This document shows, in pieces, positions 6,283 through 14,621 of a stretch of 64,000 bases of DNA. The stretch's first letter is position 1, and the number at the start of each line of letters is the position of its first letter. Location: positions 1 to 64,000 of the forward strand of contig NZ_WHNP01000023.1 in the NCBI RefSeq assembly GCF_009362735.1, given 5' to 3'. Source of the DNA: Paraburkholderia franconis (GTDB lineage Bacteria; Pseudomonadota; Gammaproteobacteria; Burkholderiales; Burkholderiaceae). Under the pieces are notes generated by a model. That model did no database searches, was not told where the DNA came from, and was given only the letters and a program-made list of their open reading frames with translations. Made by a program: the position numbers and the translations under genes.

Positions 6283-7941
6283 ATGAGACTCACCACCAAA
6301 GGGCTGCTGCTGATCGCGATACCCGCCGTATTCGAACTGGCGCTGCTGTCGGGACTGTTGAAGGCGCAGTCGGACGCTGATCAGGCCGAACGGTGGAGCA
6401 TGCACAGCCAGGACGTGCTGCGTCAGACGGCGAACATTCTGGCGCCCGTGCTGCTGGAATCGGTGCGGCTGCGCGGCGCCGTTGTCAGCGGCGCACGCGA
6501 TATCGCCACGCCCGTCGCGCTGTGGATGGACGTCGACCGGCGCATCGACCAGCTCGCCGAACTCGTCTCCGATAACCCGGCGCAGGTCGAGCGCGCGGTG
6601 CAGATACGCCAGTCCGTGCAGGCGTACCGGCAATGGTCGGACCGTGTGCAAGACCTGATCCGCTCGGGGCGCCGGCGCGACGTGCTGCAACGCTTTCGCG
6701 ACCTCGCCGCGACCGATGTGCTCGACCGCTTCCGTTCGCAGGTCGCGGAGTTCCAGGCGGAGGAGCGGCGCCTCGATTCGCTGCGCTCGGCGGCGGCCGC
6801 GGCGGCGCGCTCGCGGCAGCAGTCGCTGATCGTTGCGGCTGTCGTCAGCTCGCTCGTGTTCGTCGCAATCGCATTCTGGATGTTCGCGCGCGGCGTGCGT
6901 GGCCGGCTCGCGCTGCTGTCGGACAATGCGAGCCGCCTCGCGAGCAACGAGCCGCTTGCGCCGCTCACGCCGGGCAGCGACGAGATCGCGTGGCTCGACC
7001 TGATGCTGCACGAGACCAGCCGACGTTTGCTCGAATCGGAGCGCCAGCAGGCGCGTTTCCGGTCCGATCTGGGGCGCCATGCCGCCGAGCTCGCGCAGAC
7101 CAACGAAACGCTGCGCCAGCAGACGCAGGAGAACGAGACCTTCATCTACAGCGTGTCGCACGATCTGCGCGCGCCGTTAGTGAATCTGCAGGGCTTCTCG
7201 AAGGAACTGATCCATGCGTGCGACGATCTGCGCGCGGCCGTACGGCAGTCGTCACTGACGCGGCAACAGCGCGAACACGTCGAGCAACTGATCGACGATG
7301 ACATCGGCGAAGCGTTGCATTTCCTCCAGACGGCGGTGCTGCGCGCATCGCACATCATCGACGCGCTGCTGCGGCTGTCGCGCGTCGGCCGCGTCGAGTA
7401 CCGGCGCCAGCAGGTCGACGTGCGCGACATCGTGCAACGCGTGATCGACGCAATGCAGGCGACGATCCGCGACCGCAGCGCGCGCATCGTCGTGCAGACG
7501 CTGCCGCCCGTGTGGGGCGATCCGACCGCGCTCGAACAGGTCTTCGCGAACCTGATCGGCAATGCGATCAACTATCTGAGTCCGGCGCGCGCGGGCGTCG
7601 TCGAGATCGGCACGACGGCCGCGCCGCCCGGCGTGCAGACGCTGCGGATCTTCTATGTGAAGGACAACGGACGCGGCATTCCCGACATCGCGATGCCGCG
7701 GCTCTTCAACGCGTTTCAGCGGCTGCACGGCAACGTCGCGGCGGGTGAGGGAATTGGTCTTGCGCTCGTGCGGCGGATGGTCGAGCGGCACGGCGGGCGG
7801 GTGTGGGCGGAGTCGAAGGAAGACGTTGGAACGACGTTCTATGTGGCGTTGCCGGACGCCGCCCCGGCGACCTCAGGCGACGAGCCGCAAGACGTCGTGC
7901 TCTCGGGCGCCGCGCAGGCGCTGCGGGCTGAAACGCGGTAG
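6283..7941 (+). CDS. Membrane-bound sensor histidine kinase (orphan)
   Basis: The protein has 552 residues. A first membrane helix (about 8-27), a periplasmic four-helix-type sensor region (28-178), a second helix (about 181-203), a HAMP-like linker and a coiled coil (about 245-285) lead to the HisKA block FIYSVSHDLRAPLVNLQGF, with the phospho-acceptor at His293. The HATPase domain follows: N box LIGNAINYLSPA, G1 VKDNGRGIPD, F box LFNAFQRLHG and G2 GEGIGLALVRRMVERHGG. The arrangement resembles phytochrome-like and CHASE3-type kinases. No response regulator gene is adjacent, so its partner is unknown. The ligand cannot be told. ATG 6283 precedes the first helix; its ribosome-binding site is weak. 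Confidence 0.88.
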   Translation: MRLTTKGLLLIAIPAVFELALLSGLLKAQSDADQAERWSMHSQDVLRQTANILAPVLLESVRLRGAVVSGARDIATPVALWMDVDRRIDQLAELVSDNPAQVERAVQIRQSVQAYRQWSDRVQDLIRSGRRRDVLQRFRDLAATDVLDRFRSQVAEFQAEERRLDSLRSAAAAAARSRQQSLIVAAVVSSLVFVAIAFWMFARGVRGRLALLSDNASRLASNEPLAPLTPGSDEIAWLDLMLHETSRRLLESERQQARFRSDLGRHAAELAQTNETLRQQTQENETFIYSVSHDLRAPLVNLQGFSKELIHACDDLRAAVRQSSLTRQQREHVEQLIDDDIGEALHFLQTAVLRASHIIDALLRLSRVGRVEYRRQQVDVRDIVQRVIDAMQATIRDRSARIVVQTLPPVWGDPTALEQVFANLIGNAINYLSPARAGVVEIGTTAAPPGVQTLRIFYVKDNGRGIPDIAMPRLFNAFQRLHGNVAAGEGIGLALVRRMVERHGGRVWAESKEDVGTTFYVALPDAAPATSGDEPQDVVLSGAAQALRAETR

Positions 7942-7965
7942 CGCGGGGTGCGCACGGAGCAAGCG

Positions 7966-8289
7966 TCAGGTCGCCGAAAACAGCCGGCGCGGCCTGAGCA
8001 GCTTGCTGCCGCGAATCGACCAGTAGCAACTGGCCGCGATCAGGATCAACGCGCCCGCCAGAATGAGTGAGGGTGCGACACGGATGGAGCCGGCGCCCAG
8101 CGCGAATAGCCCGCGTACGACGACGAGCAGCGCGGGCCAGAACGATAAAACGGCTTGTGCGAGCAGACGCGTGCCCGTGAAGCGCCGCGCGCGGTTTTCG
8201 ATTGACCAGCCAGCCGGCGTTCGCGAGCAGAAGAACGTCAGCGAGATCAGTGCGACTGCGAGAATGATCACCCAGTTAGTGAGATCCAT
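7966..8289 (-). CDS. Small inner-membrane protein of unknown function
   Basis: The protein has 107 residues and about three hydrophobic segments: residues 5-20 (WVIILAVALISLTFF), about 42-65 and about 75-92. The C-terminus is basic (SKLLRPRR). AAGGGC lies a suitable distance before ATG 8289. I do not recognise a family. It is convergent with the sensor kinase gene (25 bases between the stops) and lies downstream of the DJ-1/PfpI gene on the same strand. Confidence 0.66.
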   Translation of the reverse strand: MDLTNWVIILAVALISLTFFCSRTPAGWSIENRARRFTGTRLLAQAVLSFWPALLVVVRGLFALGAGSIRVAPSLILAGALILIAASCYWSIRGSKLLRPRRLFSAT

Positions 8290-8426
8290 GGTAGAGCCCT
8301 TCTAAAGTCAACCTGCGACTTTAGGGGGCGCTACGCATAGCGGATATCGGAGAAGTCTCAATCTGGACAGTGAGCGGCAGCGCGCCGCACAACCAGGCCG
8401 GGCGCGAACCCGGCCATCGAGACGCA

Positions 8427-9008
8427 TCAAAGTTCGATGCGTGTGCCGAGCAGGACGAGGAATTGCCGCAGCCATTCCGGATGCGCGGGCCATGCGGGCG
8501 CGGTGACGAAATTCGCATCGGTGACGGCCGCGTCGATGGGGATGTCCGCGTAGTCTCCGCCCGCCAGTTTCACTTCGGGCGCGCACGCCGGATAGGCCGA
8601 GATGCGCTTGCCGCGAATCACGTCGGCGGCGGCCAGCAACTGCGCGGCGTGGCAGATCGCGGCGATCGGCTTGTTGCCTTGCGCGAAGTGGCGCACGAGA
8701 TCGATCACTTTCGCGTCGAGGCGCAGATATTCCGGCGCGCGTCCGCCCGCGATCGCGAGCGCATCGTATTGCGACGCGTCGATGTCGTCGAATGCGGCGT
8801 TCAGCGTGAACTGGTGGCCGGGCTTCTCGGAGTACGTCTGGTCGCCCTCGAAATCGTGGATCGCCGTCTTCACGCGCTCGCCTGCGCGCTTGCCGGGGCA
8901 GACGGCATCGACGGTATGGCCGACTGCCTGCAGCGCCTGAAACGGCACCATCGTTTCGTAATCCTCGGCGAAGTCGCCCGTGAGGAACAGAATCTTCTTT
9001 GCTGCCAT
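8427..9008 (-). CDS. DJ-1/PfpI-family protein (class I glutamine amidotransferase-like)
   Basis: The protein has 193 residues, the normal length for the PfpI/YhbO branch. It has an alpha/beta fold beginning with KKILFLTGDFAEDYE, the segment ALAIAGGRAPEYLR, and the nucleophile elbow AAICHAAQLL with Cys119 and the next residue His120. Members act as glyoxalases or deglycases or have unproven stress roles; the substrate here cannot be told. TGGAGG lies well placed before ATG 9008. It appears to be a single-gene unit, divergent from the lipoprotein gene. Confidence 0.88.
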   Translation of the reverse strand: MAAKKILFLTGDFAEDYETMVPFQALQAVGHTVDAVCPGKRAGERVKTAIHDFEGDQTYSEKPGHQFTLNAAFDDIDASQYDALAIAGGRAPEYLRLDAKVIDLVRHFAQGNKPIAAICHAAQLLAAADVIRGKRISAYPACAPEVKLAGGDYADIPIDAAVTDANFVTAPAWPAHPEWLRQFLVLLGTRIEL

Positions 9009-9187
9009 CGCATGCCTCCAGTGGTTGAGGGAATACGTCGAACGTCGGCCAGTCTACTCCAGCACATTTGACAACACCGCGAACGATCGCCTGATGGCCC
9101 GTCGCGAACGGGGTCGGTGACACGCGACGGCGTATCATTGAGGCGTTTTCGCATCACGAGGCCGCTCGACGCGGCTCATACGCAACG

Positions 9188-9661
9188 ATGACAACGATCA
9201 AACCCACCTCACGCCGTCCGCTCGTCCGTTCGACGCTGTTTGCGGCCACGCTGCTCGCGGGCCTCACTGCGTGCCAGAAGAACGATGCGTCCGCAGGCCA
9301 GACGTCGTCGGGCCTCAACAATATCGGGCAGCAGGCCGGCCAGAAACTCGATCAGGCGGCGAGTTACGTCGGCCAGCAGGTCGATGCCGCGAAGGCGACG
9401 GCGCAGCAGAATCTGGACGCGGCCGCATCCGGCCCGTCGATCAAGCTCGATCCGGGCGATCTCGCGTCGCAGGCCCAAGCCAATTTTCAAGGCGCAGCCA
9501 GCGCGACGAACGCAGCCGTCGCCAAGGCGATGAGCTCGACGGGCGCCGGACTCGAGACGGCGGGACGCAAGCTCCAGCAATGGTCGAGCGAAACGTCGTC
9601 GAACTCGCAGCCGTCGTCCGCCGACGGCGGCAGCGACGCGCAAAAGCAGATGGACAAATGA
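9188..9661 (+). CDS. Putative lipoprotein, Ala/Gln/Ser-rich
   Basis: The protein has 157 residues. It has a basic n-region (SRRPLVR), a hydrophobic core (TLFAATLLAG) and the lipobox LTAC, so Cys29 is the expected lipidation site. The mature part is Ala/Gln-rich and probably coiled or helical (GQQAGQKLDQAASYVGQQVD and similar repeats), resembling small stress-related or YtxH-like surface proteins. No catalytic motif was seen. It stands alone upstream of the Rrf2 gene, separated by the putative Rrf2 operator. Confidence 0.75.
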   Translation: MTTIKPTSRRPLVRSTLFAATLLAGLTACQKNDASAGQTSSGLNNIGQQAGQKLDQAASYVGQQVDAAKATAQQNLDAAASGPSIKLDPGDLASQAQANFQGAASATNAAVAKAMSSTGAGLETAGRKLQQWSSETSSNSQPSSADGGSDAQKQMDK

Positions 9662-9686
9662 GCCCGCGCTTGACCGGGACCGGTAA

Positions 9687-9707
9687 ATGTAACTATCATG
9701 ATTGCAT
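9687..9707. promoter_or_regulatory. Putative Rrf2 operator upstream of the rrf2-type gene
   Basis: The 21-base site is ATGTAA, nine bases, TTGCAT. It has the same arms and spacing as the site in front of the next gene (10281-10301), with one arm mismatch from ATGTAA-N9-TTACAT. It lies 62 bases before the GTG start of the Rrf2-family gene. This suggests autoregulation. Confidence 0.62.
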
Positions 9708-9768
9708 ATCGTCGATCGGGACGGTGTGTGAGTGCGTGCGTGTGACGCGCATCGGATGATCTACCACT

Positions 9769-10227
9769 GTGAACACGAGTAGCCGATTTGCCTTTGCGGT
9801 TCATGTGCTCGCGCTGCTGTCGATGCAGCAGGGCGTGCCGTTGTCGTCGGAGATGATCGCGGGGAGCGTGAACACGAACCCCGTGCTGATCCGGCGGCTG
9901 CTCGCGATGCTGGCCGAAGCGGGCCTCACCACGTCGCAGCTGGGCGCGGGCGGGGGCGCGCTGCTTGCGCGCGAGCCGCGCGACATTACGCTGCTCGACG
10001 TCTATCACGCCGTCGACGATGCGCAACTGTTCGCGCTGCATCGCGAGACGCCGAACCCCGCATGCATGGTCGGCCGCAACATCCAGACGGTGCTGACGGG
10101 CATCATCGACGATGCGCAGCAGGCGCTCGAGTCGTCGTTGGCGTCGCGCACGCTGGCGGACGCGACGGCCGACGTCGTGCGCGCGGAACGCTCGCGCGAA
10201 CGCAAGCGAAAAGCCGCGGACGGCTGA
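9769..10227 (+). CDS. Rrf2-family transcriptional regulator without an Fe-S cysteine cluster
   Basis: The protein has 152 residues. The winged helix begins SSRFAFAVHVLALLS, with the recognition segment NPVLIRRLLAMLAEAGL and the wing LGAGGGALLAREPRDITLLD. Only one cysteine is present in the effector region (Cys99, in NPACMVGRN), so it is unlike IscR or NsrR, which use three. It is closer to the YwnA/CymR branch that senses through protein partners or single thiols. The start is GTG 9769, without a strong Shine-Dalgarno. It probably controls itself and the NAD(P)-binding protein gene that follows, through the shared 21-base palindromes. Confidence 0.88.
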   Translation: MNTSSRFAFAVHVLALLSMQQGVPLSSEMIAGSVNTNPVLIRRLLAMLAEAGLTTSQLGAGGGALLAREPRDITLLDVYHAVDDAQLFALHRETPNPACMVGRNIQTVLTGIIDDAQQALESSLASRTLADATADVVRAERSRERKRKAADG

Positions 10228-10280
10228 ACGAAGCCGAACGCTGCAAACAAGGGGCCAAGCCCCGATTTTTTTAACGAAAT

Positions 10281-10301
10281 ATGTAATCATAAAAGTTACA
10301 T
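10281..10301. promoter_or_regulatory. Putative Rrf2 operator upstream of the NAD(P)-binding protein gene
   Basis: The site is a perfect inverted repeat, ATGTAA, nine bases, TTACAT, in an AT-rich stretch 22 bases before the ATG of the downstream gene. The same architecture occurs upstream of the regulator gene at 9687-9707. A site so close to the start codon fits repression. Confidence 0.68.
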
Positions 10302-10322
10302 TTAACCGAAGGGAATATCGAC

Positions 10323-10967
10323 ATGAGCAAGACACTGAAGATCGCGCTGTTCGGCGCAACGGGCATGATCGGCTCGCGCATCGCGGCGGAGGCGGCGCGT
10401 CGCGGGCATCAGGTGACGGCGTTTTCGCGCAACCCGGCGCGCGTGCCGGCGGACGTCGCGAACCTGCGGGCGGCGCAGGCCGACGTGACGGATGCGGCGA
10501 GCGTGGCGGCAGCGGCGCGCGGGCATGATGTCGTCGCGAGCGCCTATGCGCCGCCGATGGACGACGTCGCGCTGATCGGCAAGGCGACGCGCGCGCTGGT
10601 CGACGGCACGCGCGACGCGGGCATCAGGCGTCTCGTCGTGGTGGGCGGCGCGGGTTCGCTGGAAGTCGCGCCTGGCAAGCAGCTCGTCGATAGCGAAGGC
10701 TTTCCGGATGCCTACAAGGCGATCGCGCTCGCGCACCGCGACGTGCTCCCGATCCTGCGCGGCTGCGATCTTGACTGGACCTTCTTCGCGCCCGCCGCGC
10801 TGATCGCGCCGGGCGAGCGCAAGGGCACGTTCCGCACGGGCGCGGGCTCGCTGATTGTCGACGCGCAGGGCAATAGCAGCATCTCGGCGGAAGACTACGC
10901 GATCGCGTTCGTCGATGAGCTGGAGCAGGGCCGTTTCGTTCATCAGCTCGCGACGGTCGGGTACTGA
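10323..10967 (+). CDS. NAD(P)-binding oxidoreductase of the atypical SDR / NmrA-like type
   Basis: The protein has 214 residues. A Rossmann fold starts KIALFGATGMIGSRIAAEA, with the G-x-x-G-x-x-G nucleotide-binding motif at residues 10-16. It continues with VTAFSRNPARV, where the Arg suggests NADP(H) preference, and RRLVVVGGAGSL. The active-site YxxxK of classical SDRs is not obvious, apart from DAYKAIA. Relatives include flavin/quinone reductases and redox-sensing proteins. It lies directly after the Rrf2-type regulator and has its own operator, so it is probably the main target of that regulator. The substrate is unknown. Confidence 0.87.
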   Translation: MSKTLKIALFGATGMIGSRIAAEAARRGHQVTAFSRNPARVPADVANLRAAQADVTDAASVAAAARGHDVVASAYAPPMDDVALIGKATRALVDGTRDAGIRRLVVVGGAGSLEVAPGKQLVDSEGFPDAYKAIALAHRDVLPILRGCDLDWTFFAPAALIAPGERKGTFRTGAGSLIVDAQGNSSISAEDYAIAFVDELEQGRFVHQLATVGY

Positions 10968-11131
10968 GGGCTTCGAAACATCGGCCGGCACGCGCGCGAA
11001 CGGCACGCGGCGTGCCGGAGCGCGTCTGACGGCGTCGCGCAAGTGCACTAACATTCGGTTACGCATCGGGGAGGTTTCCCTCGACGACACCCGCTAAACT
11101 TGGCGTCTCTCCCGTTCTGTCACGGATTGCC

Positions 11132-13750
11132 ATGAAGTCATGCCTTGCGCGGCGTGAATCGCGGGCTGCGCCGTTATGCGGCGGGCTTCTGGCGATTGAC
11201 GCCGTCTTTTGCTTTGTTTTCCGCATTGTGTCGCGTGAGCGCCTGTCCGGCCTCACGCGCGATTGCCTTCGCTTGCGCTCGCTTCTGCATGCCGTTTGCG
11301 TATGGCTCGCGCTCGCGGGCGCGTGTGTCGCGATGCCGGGTGTCGCGCATGCCGCCGGCGCGGCCAGCGGCACGCCGATGATTCCCGCGCTGCAAAGCCT
11401 GATCAACAGTGCGACGGTGTCGTCGTCGGCGCCCGCGTCGGGCGCTTCGGCGGCGGATGCCGCGTCGGCGCCGTCGCCTGCGAGCCAGGCCGAGATGGCG
11501 AAATCGCTCGACAGCGTGATCACCACGCTCGACAACGACCGCCAGCGCACCGCACTCGTCGCACAACTGAAGAAACTGCGCGATGCAACGAAAAACGTCG
11601 CGCCCGCTGCGGCCGCACAGCCGAGCCCCGGGCTGCTCGGCGCCATCGCGGCGGGCATCGCGTCGTTCGAATCGGACGTGCATCAGGGCCGCTCGCCGCT
11701 CAACTACTGGTCCGGCCGCTTCAACGCGGCAGCCAACGAGATCTACACGATCGTCACGAGCCAGGGGCGCGAACACTTCGGCCGCGTGCTGCTGAACATG
11801 TTCGCGGTGCTGGCCGGCTGGGGCGCGTGCGCGGCCGGTCTCATCTACGTTCAGCGCAGGGTGCATGAGCGTTTCGGCATCGTGGTGCGGCTCGATGCCA
11901 ATCCGACCACGCGCGATCTGCTGATCTTCGCGCTGCGTCGGGTCGGACCGTGGATCATCGCGTTCGTCGCCGCGCTGATGTTCGTGCGCGCGATGCCCGA
12001 TTCATTGGGCCGCACGATCGCGATGGTGATCGCGTATGCAATCGTTGCGGGCGCGGTGTTCTCGGCGATCTGCCTGATCATGTTCTCGCTGTTCGGCTCG
12101 GGCCACCGGCGCGCGGCCGTGCGCCTGCTGATCGAACAGGCGCGCCGGCTGCTGTTCGTGATCGGTATCTGCAGCGCGCTCGGCGATGCCGCCGTCAACT
12201 ACGACGTCGCGCATGAACTCGGCACGAATCTCGCGGCGCTGGTGTCGACGGTATCGAACATGACGGCGGCCGCGCTGACCGCGTATTTCGCGCTCGCGTT
12301 CCGCCGGCCCGTCGCACATCTGATCCGCAACCGTGCGTACGAACAGCGGCACGACCACAAGGCCGCCACCGACGCATTCGACGTGCTCGCGTCGCTGTGG
12401 CACGTGCCGATGCTCGTGCTCGCGACGGCATCGGTGATCGCGACGATCGGCGGCATAGGCAGCGGCGAGAACGTGCTGCAAATCTCCGTCGTGACGGCGC
12501 TCCTGCTCGTGCTGGCGTTTTTCCTGTCGGCGATCGTGCTGCGCGTGACGCGGCCGCGCAACGCGCGCCGCCGTCGGCGCTCGCCGTATCTGACGCGCCT
12601 GTTGCGCTTCGTCGGCACGTTGCTGACGCTCTTCATCTGGCTCGCGTATTTCGAGTTCGCGTCGCGTCTGTGGGACGTATCGCTCGCGCAGATCGTCGAG
12701 GAGAGCGTGACGGCGCGCGGCATCGCGCACGCGCTGACGGCGATCCTGATCACGGTGTTCGTGTCGTGGCTCGTGTGGATTCTGATCGACACGGCGATTC
12801 AGGAAGCCGTCAATCCGAGCAGTCCGCGCAACAAGTCGAAAAACCCGAGCATGCGCGCGCGCACGATGCTGCCGCTCGTGCGCAACGTGCTGTTCGTGAC
12901 GATCCTGACGATCGCGGGCATCGTCACGGCGGCCAATCTCGGCATCAACGTGACGCCGCTGCTCGCGGGCGCCGGCGTGATCGGCCTTGCGATCGGCTTC
13001 GGCGCGCAGTCGCTGGTGAGCGATCTGATCACGGGCCTTTTCATCATCATCGAGGACACGATTTCGGTCGGCGACTGGATCGACATCGACGGCGGCCATG
13101 CGGGCACCGTCGAGTATCTGTCGATCCGCACCGTGCGGCTGCGCGACGGCCAGGGCGCGATTCACGCGATTCCGTTTTCGCAGATCAAGATCGTGAAGAA
13201 CCTGTCGCGCGATTTCGCGTACGCGGTGTTCGAGGTGCGCGTGCCGTTCTCGGCGGACGTCGATCAGGTGACGCAACTGATACGCGCGGTCGGCGCGGAC
13301 CTGATGGCCGATTTCCGCTACCGGCGCGAGATGCTCGGGCCCGTCGAAGTGTGGGGTCTGGACCGGTTCGATCCGAACTGGATGGTGGTCAAAGGGCAGA
13401 TCAAGACGCGGCCGCTGCAGCAATGGAGCGTCGCGCGCGCGTTCAATCTGCGCGTCAAGCGCAAGATGGACGAGGCGGGGATCGAGATTCCCGTGCCGCA
13501 AATGCGCATTCATTCGTCGCGCGACGATGCCGAAGGCGAGGCGCTGATGAACGAAGAGGCCGTGCGGCATGCAGCTCGCGAGCGCGAAGCCTTGACGGGC
13601 ACGACGACGCCGTTCAGAACCAGGCAGACGAGCGCGATGCCGCCTGCGCGCGACGTGTCGCATGAGCCACGGCCGGCGCCGCCGTCGACGGGGCAAACGG
13701 CGTCCGTGCCGCCGCAGATTCCGACGGCGGGCGACGGCGGGAAGACGTGA
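11132..13750 (+). CDS. Large MscS-family mechanosensitive channel (YbiO-like)
   Basis: The protein has 872 residues. A late signal sequence (about residues 45-74, ending GVAHA) is followed by a periplasmic region with low-complexity Ala/Ser, then about nine further membrane helices and the MscS core. The pore helix is AGAGVIGLAIGFGAQSLVSD and the beta-domain segment is EDTISVGDWIDIDGGHAGTV. After about residue 785 the tail is disordered. The size and extra helices are like YbiO/YjeP rather than the short MscS. It is expected to open under membrane tension and release solutes. The real start could also be GTG 11228, which would place the signal peptide closer to the N-terminus. A strong terminator follows. 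Confidence 0.9.
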   Translation: MKSCLARRESRAAPLCGGLLAIDAVFCFVFRIVSRERLSGLTRDCLRLRSLLHAVCVWLALAGACVAMPGVAHAAGAASGTPMIPALQSLINSATVSSSAPASGASAADAASAPSPASQAEMAKSLDSVITTLDNDRQRTALVAQLKKLRDATKNVAPAAAAQPSPGLLGAIAAGIASFESDVHQGRSPLNYWSGRFNAAANEIYTIVTSQGREHFGRVLLNMFAVLAGWGACAAGLIYVQRRVHERFGIVVRLDANPTTRDLLIFALRRVGPWIIAFVAALMFVRAMPDSLGRTIAMVIAYAIVAGAVFSAICLIMFSLFGSGHRRAAVRLLIEQARRLLFVIGICSALGDAAVNYDVAHELGTNLAALVSTVSNMTAAALTAYFALAFRRPVAHLIRNRAYEQRHDHKAATDAFDVLASLWHVPMLVLATASVIATIGGIGSGENVLQISVVTALLLVLAFFLSAIVLRVTRPRNARRRRRSPYLTRLLRFVGTLLTLFIWLAYFEFASRLWDVSLAQIVEESVTARGIAHALTAILITVFVSWLVWILIDTAIQEAVNPSSPRNKSKNPSMRARTMLPLVRNVLFVTILTIAGIVTAANLGINVTPLLAGAGVIGLAIGFGAQSLVSDLITGLFIIIEDTISVGDWIDIDGGHAGTVEYLSIRTVRLRDGQGAIHAIPFSQIKIVKNLSRDFAYAVFEVRVPFSADVDQVTQLIRAVGADLMADFRYRREMLGPVEVWGLDRFDPNWMVVKGQIKTRPLQQWSVARAFNLRVKRKMDEAGIEIPVPQMRIHSSRDDAEGEALMNEEAVRHAAREREALTGTTTPFRTRQTSAMPPARDVSHEPRPAPPSTGQTASVPPQIPTAGDGGKT

Positions 13751-13783
13751 GCGGGGAGTTGGGGCTTACGATGGAAAGGATGG

Positions 13784-13813
13784 AAAGGCGTCACGCGTGA
13801 CGCCTTTCTTTTC
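13784..13813. terminator. Bidirectional intrinsic terminator between mscS-like and thiol dioxygenase genes
   Basis: It is a perfect stem of two 12-base arms (AAAGGCGTCACG and CGTGACGCCTTT, 13784-13807), followed by CTTTTC on the plus strand. The minus strand is also T-rich after the stem, so it can end both convergent transcripts. Confidence 0.88.
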
Positions 13814-13850
13814 AACTGTGTATGGACCGGAGACGCGCATCGCGCGGGCT

Positions 13851-14489
13851 TCAGGCGAGAAAGGCCTGCGCGCTATCGGCGATACGCACGATGTCGTTCA
13901 CGTGGCTCGCGATCCGTTCGCCGGGCACGCCGTAGATATGCAGCGACACCGCGGCTGTGCCGCTGCTGTTGCCGAGCCGATGGATGCCCGTGCGTCCCGC
14001 GCGCGTGAACGATACTGCGCCCGGCTCGCGCGACTGGTCGCGCAACGGCGTCGCGCACTCGCTGGCCGGGTTCCATTCGTAGGTGGTCTCCGTCAACGTG
14101 CCGTCGATCACCGCGTATCCGCACCACGTATGATGCGCGTGAATCGGACTCGCCTGACCGGGCATCCAGACGAGCGCGGCGATCGCATAGCGGCCGAGCG
14201 GATCGGCAGCGAGCAGGTGACGCCGATAACCATTGGCTGCGCCTTCGCGCTGCGCGTCGGTGAGCAGCGCTGGATCGGCGGCGGCTTCCGCGAGAGCCGC
14301 GCGCACGCCGCGTGCAAAACTCGCGTGCAGCGACGGATCTTGCGCGTCGTCGCACGTGTCGAAGGCTGCATCGAGGGCGTGGCACAGGCGCGCGATCGCG
14401 CAATCGGGCGATGCCGCATGCGAGAAAGATGCGGGCATGGCTTGTGTCAGCGAACGGTCGAGTGTGCTCAAGCCGGCTGTGTGGTTCAT
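13851..14489 (-). CDS. Cysteine dioxygenase-type thiol dioxygenase (cupin)
   Basis: The protein has 212 residues, the normal length for the bacterial CDO/3-mercaptopropionate dioxygenase family. The cupin iron ligands are His117 and His119 in SPIHAHHTWCGYAVIDG and His170 in GRTGIHRLGN. The enzyme would add O2 to a thiol (cysteine or 3-mercaptopropionate) to give the sulfinic acid. The motif G-x-x-E after the first histidines is replaced by TLTETTYEW; which thiol is used cannot be decided by eye. It is divergent from an Lrp/AsnC-family gene with an Lrp-like box between them, which suggests amino-acid-responsive control. Confidence 0.88.
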   Translation of the reverse strand: MNHTAGLSTLDRSLTQAMPASFSHAASPDCAIARLCHALDAAFDTCDDAQDPSLHASFARGVRAALAEAAADPALLTDAQREGAANGYRRHLLAADPLGRYAIAALVWMPGQASPIHAHHTWCGYAVIDGTLTETTYEWNPASECATPLRDQSREPGAVSFTRAGRTGIHRLGNSSGTAAVSLHIYGVPGERIASHVNDIVRIADSAQAFLA

Positions 14490-14592
14490 GAAAGGCTCCG
14501 CGGACGTTGTTTTTAGAGAACGCTACTGCCAACATTTATACCGATTTGCGCGGAGAAAGAGTTTTCATATAATTCCCTCGTTTTGGCGAGAA

Positions 14593-14609
14593 ATAGAATA
14601 ATTTTCTAT
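14593..14609. promoter_or_regulatory. Lrp-like box in the thiol dioxygenase / Lrp-family intergenic region
   Basis: ATAGAA-TAATT-TTCTAT is an inverted repeat with 6-base arms. Its inner 15 bases (TAGAATAATTTTCTA) match the published E. coli Lrp consensus YAGHAWATTWTDCTR at 14 of 15 positions. It lies 12 bases before the ATG of the Lrp-family gene and about 105 bases before the divergent dioxygenase start. Confidence 0.72.
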
Positions 14610-14621
14610 CCAGGTGCAAAG

